Part shown: positions 26,358-35,000 of the stretch, piece by piece
Position numbering within the stretch: position 1 is the first letter of the stretch
How the letters are laid out: every line of letters starts with the position of its first letter
Assembly (NCBI RefSeq): GCF_002736105.1
Contig: NZ_CP024123.1
Location: forward strand, 426,001-490,000
DNA from: Solibacillus sp. R5-41
Lineage (GTDB): Bacteria; Bacillota; Bacilli; Bacillales_A; Planococcaceae
Reading direction: 5' to 3'
Length of the DNA: 64,000 nt
Notes under the pieces: model-generated
Databases searched by the model: none
Seen by the model: the letters and a program-made list of their open reading frames with translations, nothing else
What the model was told of the DNA's origin: nothing
Made by a program: the position numbers and the translations under genes

Positions 26358-26693
26358 CTATGTTGTTTGCGGGAAATAATTAAGTTCTTCATCAAATTCA
26401 GCATAGTCAAAATAAATCATCGGGAATAAATAACGATGATCCGATTTTAAATCGCGTAAAATAACATGATCTCGACCTGCGGCTTCAACAACACCTCTTA
26501 CCGATATTTTATTATCAGCTGCACCGGTATTATTAAACGAAAAATGAAATACCCCAGGCTTCCCTCGGTTCAATCGTAAAATATTTTCAATGTAAGATTC
26601 CTCACGTGGGAGGGTAGTTCCTGGGTAACTTGGTTGCATCGGAATAGTTGATGGATTCATTTGTTGCATTGGAGATGTCCAATAATAAGTCAA
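26358..26693 (-). CDS. gerQ: Spore coat/germination protein GerQ
   Basis: A 111-residue protein with a Tyr, Met and Pro-rich N-terminus and a conserved C-terminal domain (ESYIENILRLNRGKPGVFHFSF, then RDHVILRDLKSDHRYLFPMIYFDYAEFDE). GerQ (YwdL) is a coat protein cross-linked by transglutaminase and needed for the cortex hydrolase CwlJ to localise; its presence implies sporulation. Translation starts at a TTG, seven bases after AAAGGA. In B. subtilis it directly follows the DUF423 gene; here the M20 and chemoreceptor genes lie between. Confidence 0.88.
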   Translation of the reverse strand: MTYYWTSPMQQMNPSTIPMQPSYPGTTLPREESYIENILRLNRGKPGVFHFSFNNTGAADNKISVRGVVEAAGRDHVILRDLKSDHRYLFPMIYFDYAEFDEELNYFPQTT

Positions 26694-27037
26694 ACTCGCA
26701 TCCTTTCCAAAAGAAAATTAAACTGTCGGCTGGCTATTCATTATAGTTGCAAAAAAAGAAATGTGTCTCAAAGCGACTAGTATTTTATTGCCCGTACCAA
26801 TGTACAAGTAGGGCTGTGAATTAATCGATCGTCTGAATTGTCGACGATGACTTACCCTCCTTTTCGTACAGTATATGCAACAAGCCCAGAATGATGCTTC
26901 AAAAGCCCGGCATAAAAATGGAATATTCGTATATACTAATAATAATTAGTTGGGAAAGTGGGATAATTTTTGGGGTATGGGGAATAAATAAATGAAGAAA
27001 TGTTGCCTCGTGTTGAAGTAAAGCTCGAGGGGTGAAT
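26694..27037. other. Intergenic region, no feature recognised
   Basis: The 344 bp between the gerQ start and the small membrane-protein gene are AT-rich with no ORF, strong hairpin or clear sigma-A promoter. Promoters for the divergent genes, perhaps sporulation-type for gerQ, must lie here, but I cannot assign them. Confidence 0.4.
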
Positions 27038-27211
27038 ATGGTGCAATTAGAAATATGGCTGGGCATTATATTTAGTGCAATTTTGGCTTTTGGCGTAGCG
27101 ATATTTTATGAACAGCCTGTGCATTGGTTTTTATTTATTATTATTATTTTCATCGGACTATTTATTAATACCGTAATCCTCATATTAAAGATGAAGGATG
27201 AGAATACATGA
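27038..27211 (+). CDS. Small two-helix membrane protein, unrecognised
   Basis: A 57-residue protein, MVQLEIWLG at the start, with two hydrophobic helices (about residues 7-22 and 30-50) joined by YEQPVHW and a short charged tail KMKDENT. GAGGGG precedes the ATG at 27038. A rho-independent terminator begins at the stop codon. The coding call rests on the ribosome site, the membrane-like composition and the terminator placement; I recognise no family. Confidence 0.55.
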   Translation: MVQLEIWLGIIFSAILAFGVAIFYEQPVHWFLFIIIIFIGLFINTVILILKMKDENT

Positions 27212-27245
27212 AAAAGGTGAGTGCATATGGCAGCTCACCTTTTTT
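27211..27245 (+). terminator. Terminator of the small membrane-protein gene
   Basis: AAAAAGGTGAG and CTCACCTTTTTTT form a stem of about 11 bp that begins at the stop codon. Confidence 0.85.
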
Positions 27246-27268
27246 TGCGTGTTTTATTGTTAGACAAC

Positions 27269-27299
27269 AAAAAATCCGTGGGGATAAAACCCACGGATT
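27269..27299 (-). terminator. Terminator of hemQ
   Basis: On the minus strand AATCCGTGGG, a TTTTATC loop and CCCACGGATT are followed by TTTTGTTG, directly after the hemQ stop. Confidence 0.8.
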
Positions 27300-27304
27300 G
27301 AATG

Positions 27305-28042
27305 TCACACAGCCAATAATTTTTCTAACTTTTCGTTATCTAATAAATTCCCTACTAAAAACTCACCGAATTCACCGTAACGCGCTGATACTTCATCAAA
27401 ACGCATTTCGTACACGATTTTTTTGAATTGTAGCATGTCATCAGAGAATAATGTAACGCCCCATTCATGATCGTCTAAACCAACAGATCCTGTAATGATT
27501 TGCTTGATTTTTCCGGCATAGCTACGTCCGATTAATCCATGAGAATGCATTAACTGACGGCGCTCGTCCATCGGTAGCATATACCAGTTGTCATTGCCTT
27601 CGCGACGCTTGTCCATTGGATAAAAGCACACATGTTTCGACTTTGGTAATTCTGGATACAGACGTGCACGCACATGTGGGTTTTGATACGGATCTTCTGT
27701 AGATTGTCCAGCTAAGTAGTTAGAAAGCTCGACTACTGAAACATAGGAATACGTTGGAATGGTAAAGTCAGCAATAGCTAGCTTCGCAAATTTTGTCTCC
27801 ACCTCATGTAATTCTTCTGGTGTTTCACGTAATGTCATCAACATAAAGTCAGCTTTTTGACCGATAATCGCGTAAAAAGCATTCGATCCTGTAGCTGTAT
27901 TTAAGTGTTCTAAGTATTCGATAAATTCTTTTGTAGCGGCTTCACGTTCTTCTTGTGATACTAATTTCCATGACGCCCAATCAATTGAACGGAATTCATG
28001 TAAAGCGTACCAACCATCTAATGTAATTGCTGCTTCATTCAT
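27305..28042 (-). CDS. hemQ: Coproheme decarboxylase HemQ (ChdC)
   Basis: A 245-residue protein of the chlorite-dismutase fold that turns coproheme III into heme b, the last step of the Gram-positive heme pathway. The catalytic Tyr and neighbouring Lys are in [10 protein letters not shown], and the proximal heme-ligand His is in [12 protein letters not shown]. The N-terminal [16 protein letters not shown] and the C-terminal [15 protein letters not shown] are typical. The ATG at 28042 has AAGGAG upstream; the ORF extends 19 codons further without family sequence. The gene corresponds to B. subtilis ywfI and lies divergent to lipL; the pta gene that separates them in B. subtilis is absent. Confidence 0.93.
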   Translation of the reverse strand: MNEAAITLDGWYALHEFRSIDWASWKLVSQEEREAATKEFIEYLEHLNTATGSNAFYAIIGQKADFMLMTLRETPEELHEVETKFAKLAIADFTIPTYSYVSVVELSNYLAGQSTEDPYQNPHVRARLYPELPKSKHVCFYPMDKRREGNDNWYMLPMDERRQLMHSHGLIGRSYAGKIKQIITGSVGLDDHEWGVTLFSDDMLQFKKIVYEMRFDEVSARYGEFGEFLVGNLLDNEKLEKLLAV

Positions 28043-28204
28043 GTTTTTTACACTCCTTATAATTGAAAATGATTCACAGTTAGTGTAGCACAAAAGCAAT
28101 GAGAAAAATCGTCTGAAACCGAAAAATGCGTGAATTTCATCAATTTGACATGACTTTCATTTGCGGTATGCTTAGGGCATGAAAAAAAGTGAGGAGTACG
28201 AAAG

Positions 28205-29029
28205 ATGATGAATTTTTTATCGAAAAAAAAATGGCGTTTTATAGACCAATCTATTAGTGCAAATAAACGTTCACCATTGGAATCCTTTGCGATGGATGAT
28301 ACCCTTTGTCATATAATTGGACAGCAAAAAAGCTATGCAACCATTCGCACTTGGGTGCATCATGATGCGGTTGTATTAGGCATTCAAGATCACCGCTTAC
28401 CTTATATTGAAGAGGGCATGAATGTGCTAATTCAAAATGGATATGAGCCGATTGTTCGAAATTCGGGTGGTTTAGCCGTTGTACTTGATAGTGGTGTACT
28501 TAATATTTCGATTATTTTAGGGGAAGAAAAGCCACTAAGCATTAATGATGCATTTGAATTAATGGTAGACTTAATTCGCGCATTATTTCCAGAAGTGGCT
28601 CATAAAATCAAAGCCTATGAAATTATAGGCTCGTATTGCCCAGGCTCCTATGATTTGAGCATAGACGGACAAAAATTTGCTGGTATTTCGCAGCGACGTA
28701 TGAAAAATGGTATCGCAATTCAAATTTATTTATGCGTTGAGGGCGATGGTAGTGAACGTGCTGAGCGCATAAAACAATTTTATGAAACGAGTTTAAAAGG
28801 GGAGCAAACAAAGTTCCAATATCCAATAATTACGCCACATGTCATGGCTTCCTTACAGCAGTTAATCGGACAACCGCTCACAGTCCAGCAAGTGAATGAA
28901 CGCCTGCGTCAACTGTTAATGGCATGGAATGGACAACTATATGAAACACCGATTCAGTTAGATGAGATGGAACTGTATAACTATTATTTAGCACGAATAT
29001 TAAAACGAAATGAATCGATGCTACGTTAA
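28205..29029 (+). CDS. lipL: Octanoyl-[GcvH]:protein N-octanoyltransferase LipL
   Basis: A 274-residue amidotransferase of the biotin/lipoate ligase fold that moves octanoyl from GcvH to E2 subunits in lipoate synthesis. The conserved Arg-Asn region is IVRNSGGLAVVLDSGVLNIS, the acyl-thioester Cys is in GSYCPGSYDLSI, and the catalytic-site Lys lies in GQKFAGISQRRM. Length fits LipL (YwfL) rather than LipM. GAGGAG is eight bases before the ATG. It is convergent with the rsfA-type gene. Confidence 0.88.
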   Translation: MMNFLSKKKWRFIDQSISANKRSPLESFAMDDTLCHIIGQQKSYATIRTWVHHDAVVLGIQDHRLPYIEEGMNVLIQNGYEPIVRNSGGLAVVLDSGVLNISIILGEEKPLSINDAFELMVDLIRALFPEVAHKIKAYEIIGSYCPGSYDLSIDGQKFAGISQRRMKNGIAIQIYLCVEGDGSERAERIKQFYETSLKGEQTKFQYPIITPHVMASLQQLIGQPLTVQQVNERLRQLLMAWNGQLYETPIQLDEMELYNYYLARILKRNESMLR

Positions 29030-29060
29030 AAAAAATAGATTGTTAAGTAAGGGGGAAGTA

Positions 29061-29705
29061 CTACATATGTACTTCGCCCGATTCATTTGTAGGTAAATGG
29101 GTAATTAGATTCCCGTTCTTCTCCATTTTAAACGTCGGAGCGACACGTGCATCCTCTGTTTCTAACGTTACAAGGCGACGGGCGCGGTTCATAATCGAAA
29201 CGAACTGTTCGTAATCTTCCTTAATTGCTTTGTTTTCCGTTTGAATCATAGCAAGCTCTTGTTGAAGCTCTTGTTTTTGTTCTGTTAGTACACCAGCCAG
29301 CTTGCGCCATTTTAACACTTCCTGATCAGATGTTTGAGAATGTTGTAATCTTACTAAATAAGCAATTACGATATCTAGTGATAGTGCTGAAAGAGGGATA
29401 GATTTCGGCTCCTCCTCAGAAGTTGGTAATAAATAGATTGGGTTGATTCGTCGTTTCGTTGCGGCATTTAACACACGCATTTTTTCTTTGCGCTCTTTTT
29501 TTGCCTGTGATAATTCCTCTTCATAAATACGGCGTACAACCGCGTTCCAGCGAAATCCACAAGCCGCTGCCGTACGATTTAATGCATCTCCTGCTTCTTC
29601 AAATGCATTTAATTGTGTGCTTCCTTCTTTGACGTGACGTAAAACAGCCTCCGCTAATAATTCGTCATTATCTTGCATCCAAGCATCTTGTCTAGTTTTT
29701 GTCAT
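29061..29705 (-). CDS. rsfA: RsfA family transcriptional regulator
   Basis: A 214-residue protein with an N-terminal Myb/SANT-like DNA-binding domain (TRQDAWMQDNDELLAEAVLRHV, then GDALNRTAAACGFRWNAVVRRIYEEE) at about residues 1-75, a linker, and a C-terminal coiled coil at about 135-185 (LKWRKLAGVLTEQKQELQQELAMIQ). RsfA is a prespore-specific regulator in B. subtilis (YwfN), and this gene sits in the same ywf neighbourhood. Other members of the family (for example YlbO) are possible, so the symbol is by synteny. Confidence 0.8.
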   Translation of the reverse strand: MTKTRQDAWMQDNDELLAEAVLRHVKEGSTQLNAFEEAGDALNRTAAACGFRWNAVVRRIYEEELSQAKKERKEKMRVLNAATKRRINPIYLLPTSEEEPKSIPLSALSLDIVIAYLVRLQHSQTSDQEVLKWRKLAGVLTEQKQELQQELAMIQTENKAIKEDYEQFVSIMNRARRLVTLETEDARVAPTFKMEKNGNLITHLPTNESGEVHM

Positions 29706-29930
29706 TTAAATGACCTCCTGCCATGTTGATAGATTTGTTGTTCATAATCTATCATGTCCAGATGAGAGGATATTTATTCAATAAAATTGGAAAATCTATA
29801 TTTTACTGCTCTATCAGACCTTTGGCGGAATTGATAGGAAATTGCTTGAATGAAGTTCACCATTTACGTTACAATAATAAGATAAGAAAAAATTTAATGA
29901 ACAAATTTCATAAGAAAGGGTGTTGACACT

Positions 29931-30155
29931 ATGGCAAACTTATTTCACGTTTGCGATGAATGTCAGGCCGTTAATTTAAAGACGTTAATTCCTAAGCTAC
30001 AAGAAATTGATCCAGAAGCAACGATTGAAATTGGCTGTCATTCATATTGTGGTCCAGGCCGCAAAAAAACATTTACATTTGTAAATAACCGACCAGTTGC
30101 CGCATTAACTGAAGAGGAGTTAATGGTAAAGGTACTAGACAAACTAAAAAAGTAA
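29931..30155 (+). CDS. DUF1450 (YuzB-like) protein
   Basis: A 74-residue protein with [18 protein letters not shown] near the start and [27 protein letters not shown] in the middle. The CxxC and CxxxC pairs and the CGPG motif are the DUF1450/YuzB signature, a thioredoxin-fold-like family of unknown function, possibly metal-binding. GAAAGG precedes the ATG. It is a single-gene unit with its own terminator. Confidence 0.82.
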   Translation: MANLFHVCDECQAVNLKTLIPKLQEIDPEATIEIGCHSYCGPGRKKTFTFVNNRPVAALTEEELMVKVLDKLKK

Positions 30156-30161
30156 CGACGT

Positions 30162-30200
30162 AAACTACTAGGAGCACAGACAGCCTGGTAGTTTTTGTTT
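30162..30200 (+). terminator. Terminator of the DUF1450 gene
   Basis: AAACTACTAGG pairs with CCTGGTAGTTT (one G-T pair) and is followed by TTGTTTTG. Confidence 0.75.
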
Positions 30201-30257
30201 TGTTCTGAAAGCGCGTCAATTATAATAGAAAGAAAACAAATGAGGAGGTCGTTAGGA

Positions 30258-31508
30258 ATGGATGTATATGCACAAAAAAAATTGCAGGAAGAAAAGGTTT
30301 TTAAAGACCCCGTTCACCGATATGTCCACGTACGCGATCAAGTCATATGGGATTTAGTCGGAACGAGGGAATTTCAACGCTTGCGCCGCATTAAGCAGCT
30401 CGGAACAACGTATCTTGTGTTTCATGGGGCCGAACATAGTCGCTTTAGCCACTCGTTAGGTGTGTACGAAATTGTACGCCGCATTATCGATGATGTATTT
30501 AAAGGCCGTCCGGAATGGAATGAAGATGAGCGCCTGCTAGTTTTATGTGCGGCACTGCTGCATGATTTAGGACATGGACCATTTTCTCATGCATTTGAAA
30601 ATGTATTTGAAACCGACCATGAATACTTTACACGCCGAATTCTTTTAGGCGATACAGAAGTCAATAAGGTGCTAAGTAAGGTATCCGCAGACTTCCCTGA
30701 AAAAGTAGCGCAAGTAATTGAAAAAACGTATCCGAATGAGCTAGTTGTGAGCTTGATTTCCAGTCAAATTGACGCTGATCGCATGGATTATTTACAGCGG
30801 GATGCATATTACACTGGGGTTAGCTACGGACATTTTGATATGGAACGTATTTTGCGTGTGATGCGCCCACGAGAATATGGTGTCATCATAAAATCGAGCG
30901 GTATGCATGCGGTGGAGGACTATATTATGTCGCGCTATCAAATGTATTTGCAAATATATTTCCATCCAGTGTCACGTAGCGCGGAAGTCGTACTCCATAA
31001 CATTTTAAAGCGCGTCAAGCAGCTATGCCAGCAAGATTACCAGTTTAAGCAGGAGCCAACGCATTTCCACTCGTTTTTTAAAGGCAATGTTACGCTAGAG
31101 GAATATTTAGCGCTCGATGAAAGCATCATGCTCGCTTATTTTCAGTTTTGGATGCATGAGGAAGATACCATTTTACAAGATTTATGCCGCCGCTTTGTAA
31201 ATCGCGATTTATTCGTTCATATGGATTTAAATCCCGAGGAAGAGCCAGAGCGGTATGCATGGCTTATTGAACAAGTGAAGTCTGCTGGATTTGATCCAAA
31301 CTATTATGTGAATGCAGATTCAACATCTGATTCGCCGTATGATTTTTATCGACCAGGCGTGGCATCGACGAAGCGTCCGATCTATTTGGAAATGCCAAGC
31401 GGTGAAATTCGCGAGTTAGCCGAGCAATCTCATATTGTCTCCACAATCGCCAACAATATCAAGACAGATTATAAGGTATATTACCCTAAAGAAATACATT
31501 TATTGTGA
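30258..31508 (+). CDS. ywfO: HD-domain phosphohydrolase YwfO
   Basis: A 416-residue member of the SAMHD1-like HD family. The first metal His is in GAEHSRFSHSLGVY, the HD pair in ALLHDLGHGPFSHAFE, and the last metal Asp in SSQIDADRMDYLQRD; all are present. In B. subtilis and relatives such proteins hydrolyse nucleoside triphosphates, so (d)NTPase activity is inferred. The start is the ATG at 30258, nine bases after GAGGAGG; the longer ORF start at 30195 lies in a terminator. It follows the ywf gene group (hemQ, lipL, rsfA) seen upstream. Confidence 0.88.
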   Translation: MDVYAQKKLQEEKVFKDPVHRYVHVRDQVIWDLVGTREFQRLRRIKQLGTTYLVFHGAEHSRFSHSLGVYEIVRRIIDDVFKGRPEWNEDERLLVLCAALLHDLGHGPFSHAFENVFETDHEYFTRRILLGDTEVNKVLSKVSADFPEKVAQVIEKTYPNELVVSLISSQIDADRMDYLQRDAYYTGVSYGHFDMERILRVMRPREYGVIIKSSGMHAVEDYIMSRYQMYLQIYFHPVSRSAEVVLHNILKRVKQLCQQDYQFKQEPTHFHSFFKGNVTLEEYLALDESIMLAYFQFWMHEEDTILQDLCRRFVNRDLFVHMDLNPEEEPERYAWLIEQVKSAGFDPNYYVNADSTSDSPYDFYRPGVASTKRPIYLEMPSGEIRELAEQSHIVSTIANNIKTDYKVYYPKEIHLL

Positions 31509-31590
31509 TAAAAGACTTTTAATTCATATGAAAAATTGTAGTCCTATAATCTTAAAATAGGTATTTATGTACTGGAATTACTAGAAAATC

Positions 31591-31619
31591 TTGACAAATA
31601 ACTAGAGAACCTTTATAAA
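31591..31619 (+). promoter_or_regulatory. Strong sigma-A promoter in front of a short transcribed unit
   Basis: A consensus TTGACA is 17 bases from TATAAA, located 83 bp after the ywfO stop. The only structure shortly downstream is a terminator hairpin at 31677-31702. Confidence 0.7.
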
Positions 31620-31626
31620 ATAGAGT

Positions 31627-31702
31627 GTTCCTTTTAGAAATTACTTACTTGTAAGTTAATAAATAGTTTTAAAGACCCGGTTATGTATATAGCCGGTTTT
31701 TT
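31627..31702 (+). ncRNA. Candidate short RNA or attenuated leader, about 75 nt
   Basis: From the promoter at 31591-31619 a transcript would begin near 31627, form a small ACTTAC/GTAAGT hairpin around 31640-31655, and end at CCGGTTATGTATATAGCCGG plus TTTTTTC. No start codon with a ribosome site is inside. It could be an independent small RNA, or a leader that attenuates the adhesin gene 370 bp downstream. Existence of the RNA is inferred, not shown. Confidence 0.4.
31677..31702 (+). terminator. Rho-independent terminator upstream of the adhesin gene
   Basis: CCGGTTA pairs with TAGCCGG around a six-base AT loop and is followed by six T. It may end the short RNA above and any read-through from ywfO. 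The 370 bp from here to the adhesin start hold no further gene that I can support. Confidence 0.7.
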
Positions 31703-32070
31703 CTTACAGATAAAAAACTTGGAAAACTGTGGTAAATGGTTAAGAGAGGAACACGCATCAGAATTTCTCTATCTAAATGGAAATCCAACTATAAAATGTA
31801 TTTGATTAATAAATAAATGGAAAATTTAGTCGGTTAATGTTTATTAAATTCGAATCAGATTGATAGTCTCGGTAAGTTTTTCATGAACTAGAGATACGTT
31901 TATGGGGGAAGTTTTATATAGAAAGGGAAATTCGGGATTTACACTGCATGAAGCAATTTTATCCGAAGCATTTGGCTAAATGGACGGCGGAAACAAGCAA
32001 TTAATTTCTGCTGCATTGTAGCTAATGTGAAGGACGATAACCAAAATATATAGAAGGAGGAAAAAGGAAA

Positions 32071-35000
32071 ATGAAGAAGCTGAATATAGCTGTGTTAACG
32101 GTATTATTAGTTTTCCAAACACTGCTATCACCACTCGCTACTTATGCAAATGAACCAGATGCAACAAAACCTGAAATAAGTGAGCAACCTGATGGTGGGA
32201 ATGATGTAGGTGGCGGTGATGTAGTGGAAGAGCCAGGGAATGATGGCGCTATGGAAGACGAAGGTGAGAGTAAACCTACTTTACCACCAACTGATGATAA
32301 TGAATCCATGGAAGATGGAAAAGAATCAGTAGAAAAAAATCCTGATAACGAACTTACTGGTGGCGGTGAAGATAAGGCATTGCCTAGTGAAGGTACTGCA
32401 GAATCTATTCAGGAAGATGTAATACTAAATTTCGTGAGTTTATTTACAGGTGGTCAAACTATCACAAACGCTTCTGAGGCAGCTAGTGTTACACCAACAA
32501 TTGGTCAGGAAGTTGACGTAAATTATGAATTTGAGATTAATGCAAAAAAAGATTATGGTGTGGGTTCAACATTTAGTTTTGATTTGCCAAATGCCTTGTT
32601 AAATTTTAATCAGGGTGGACTAGATGGCAAAGTAACTCTTGAAGGTGGGGGTATTGAATTTGATTATAAAACGATAGGGAGTACAGTTACACTTACATTA
32701 ACTACGGGAACAATCGAGGATGGAAATATTCTTGAGAATGGGAAACTTAAATTCAGTGCTTTGTTTTCTGAAGTAGGAGCAAAGGATGGCTTTGATCAAG
32801 AATTGGACATTCCAGTTATCGGAGGAGACACAGTTAAGCTTCCTTTTAAATTCAAACCGAAAGTTGACAGTAGTAAGACGCCGTTAGCGAAATCTGGAGC
32901 TGCTAGAACTACCAACGGAGAGCGTTTTATTGATTGGGTTGTTTGGGTCAATGAGAGTGGTCAGTTACTAAATAATGCCACTATTGAAGATGCTCTCGGT
33001 AAAGGGCACGAATTAGTGAATGATGTTACGATTGAGCGTTATCCATTTACTTTTACGGGTCTGTCAACTACTTTTGATAAGACAGAAACATCAAAGAATT
33101 TATCTAATATTGAATTAGATGATGGTTATTATGCATACAAACTCACATATTCAACAAAAGTAACACGTGTGGCTACAGAGGTAGAGGAACTGTTTGAAAA
33201 TAAAGTGACATTTAAAAATAATGGTTCTACTGTAGATACAAAGGATATTTCGGTAAATCATGTATACGGTACGAAGCTATCTAAAGAAGCTTTAGGTACA
33301 GATAAGTACGGTGTAAAGTGGGAAATTAAATACAACTACTTTGGGTCGAAGTTTGACACTAAAGAAATTACAGATACAGTATCAGGCCCGCATATAATTA
33401 AAGAGGAAACTGTTAAGGTTTATCATGTAACGGTAGATGCCACTGGGAAGGGTACAAAAGGTGTGGAATATACTCCTCAGCCTAAGCCTTATCTTTCTAC
33501 TGATAAAAAAACATTAAAAATAAATTTACCATCTCCAAACGGTGAAGCTTATATTATTGAGTATGAAACAGAACTTAATGATGAGTTTTATACAGGTCAA
33601 GATGGAAGTAGAGTAGAAAATAAAGTTAGTTATGACAATGAAAGCGATAAAGAAGGATTTAATATTACCGAGAATATTTTCCATAAAACAGGTGGAGAAA
33701 ATTCAACTTCAATTGACTATGATAAAAAGGAAATTACTTGGACGTTAACAATCAATGCAGAGAAAGCAATGAAAGACGTTGTAATTACGGATACTTTTGA
33801 AGAAATTGATGGTAAAACACGCCAAAAGCTTATTGAAAACAGCTTTACAGGTCTACCAAGTGGAGTAACGCCTAAAATAGTAAAAGATATTGACGGCTAT
33901 ATCGAAAGTTTTGTGTTAAACCTAGATAAACTTCCTGAAGGCAAACACATAATAACGTATAAAACAAATTTTGATATTGATGCAAATGGTGCCACGTATG
34001 GTGTATATAAAAATACAGCCAAACTAGATTGGAAGAGTACAGATCCATCGAACATGAAATCATATTCTTTAGAAAAGAGTGCACAATACGATCCGGGTAC
34101 GAGTCCAACTGGAAGAAATGGTTATAAAGAAGGTACATTTGACCATGTAAATCAAAAGTTTAATTGGTATCTGGCAGTTAATATTAATAAACAAGATATT
34201 GAAGGTGCTGTTTTAACAGATACGATTGGGGACGGACATAAATTAGTCTTAGACAGTGTCAAAGTGTATAAATTAGACTTAACTCAGGGTGAAAAAGGTA
34301 AAAAAGGTGACGAACTCAAAACTGGTCGTGATATTAATGAAACTGAAAAAGGTTTTACAGTCACATTTAATAAACCTACAACAGATGCTTATATTGTAGA
34401 GTATCAAACAGAAGATGTAGACGATATTATTGGATATAGTGGCGGTGATACTTACGATAACACTGCTAAATTTGTTACAATTAATAATAAGGAATTTGAG
34501 TTCGAGGCAAAAGCAACGGTTCAGCATGCGAATAAATTAATTAGTAAGGATGTACCAATCCAAAATACTAATGAAGAAACGATTACTTGGACTGTGAAGG
34601 TGAACGAATCTCATTCCACAATAGGAAACCCAATAAAATTAACGGATAAAATGTCTTCTAACCAAATGATATTAAAAGATACATTTGAAGTGCGAGAAAT
34701 TAAGATGGATGCTAATGGTAAACATTCTTATGGAAATTGGACAGGTGCCACTCCTATCTTCAATGATTTGGAAAATAGTTTCACAATTGATTTAGATTTG
34801 AATCAAAAAGGTTGGGAAGTACGTTATACGACCTTCTTCACAGGTGGCCCGGATGATGTATTTTCAAATGAAGCATCAATTAGTTATGCAGGAGCTACAA
34901 CTGGAGTTGACAGTGATGCAAAACAAGAGAATATCAAGTTTAGCTTTAATGACTCTGAAGGTTCAATTTCTGCTAAAAAGGGAGATTTAAAAATCAAAAA

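Noticed and set aside
27208-27426. A 72-codon frame starting at the end of the small membrane-protein gene.
   Set aside because: It begins inside a rho-independent terminator and overlaps hemQ antisense; no ribosome site of its own.
31902-31979. A 25-codon frame containing GFTLHEA, reminiscent of a type IV prepilin N-terminus, 90 bp before the adhesin gene.
   Set aside because: It has no Shine-Dalgarno, is far too short and the motif match is weak; coincidence is more likely.
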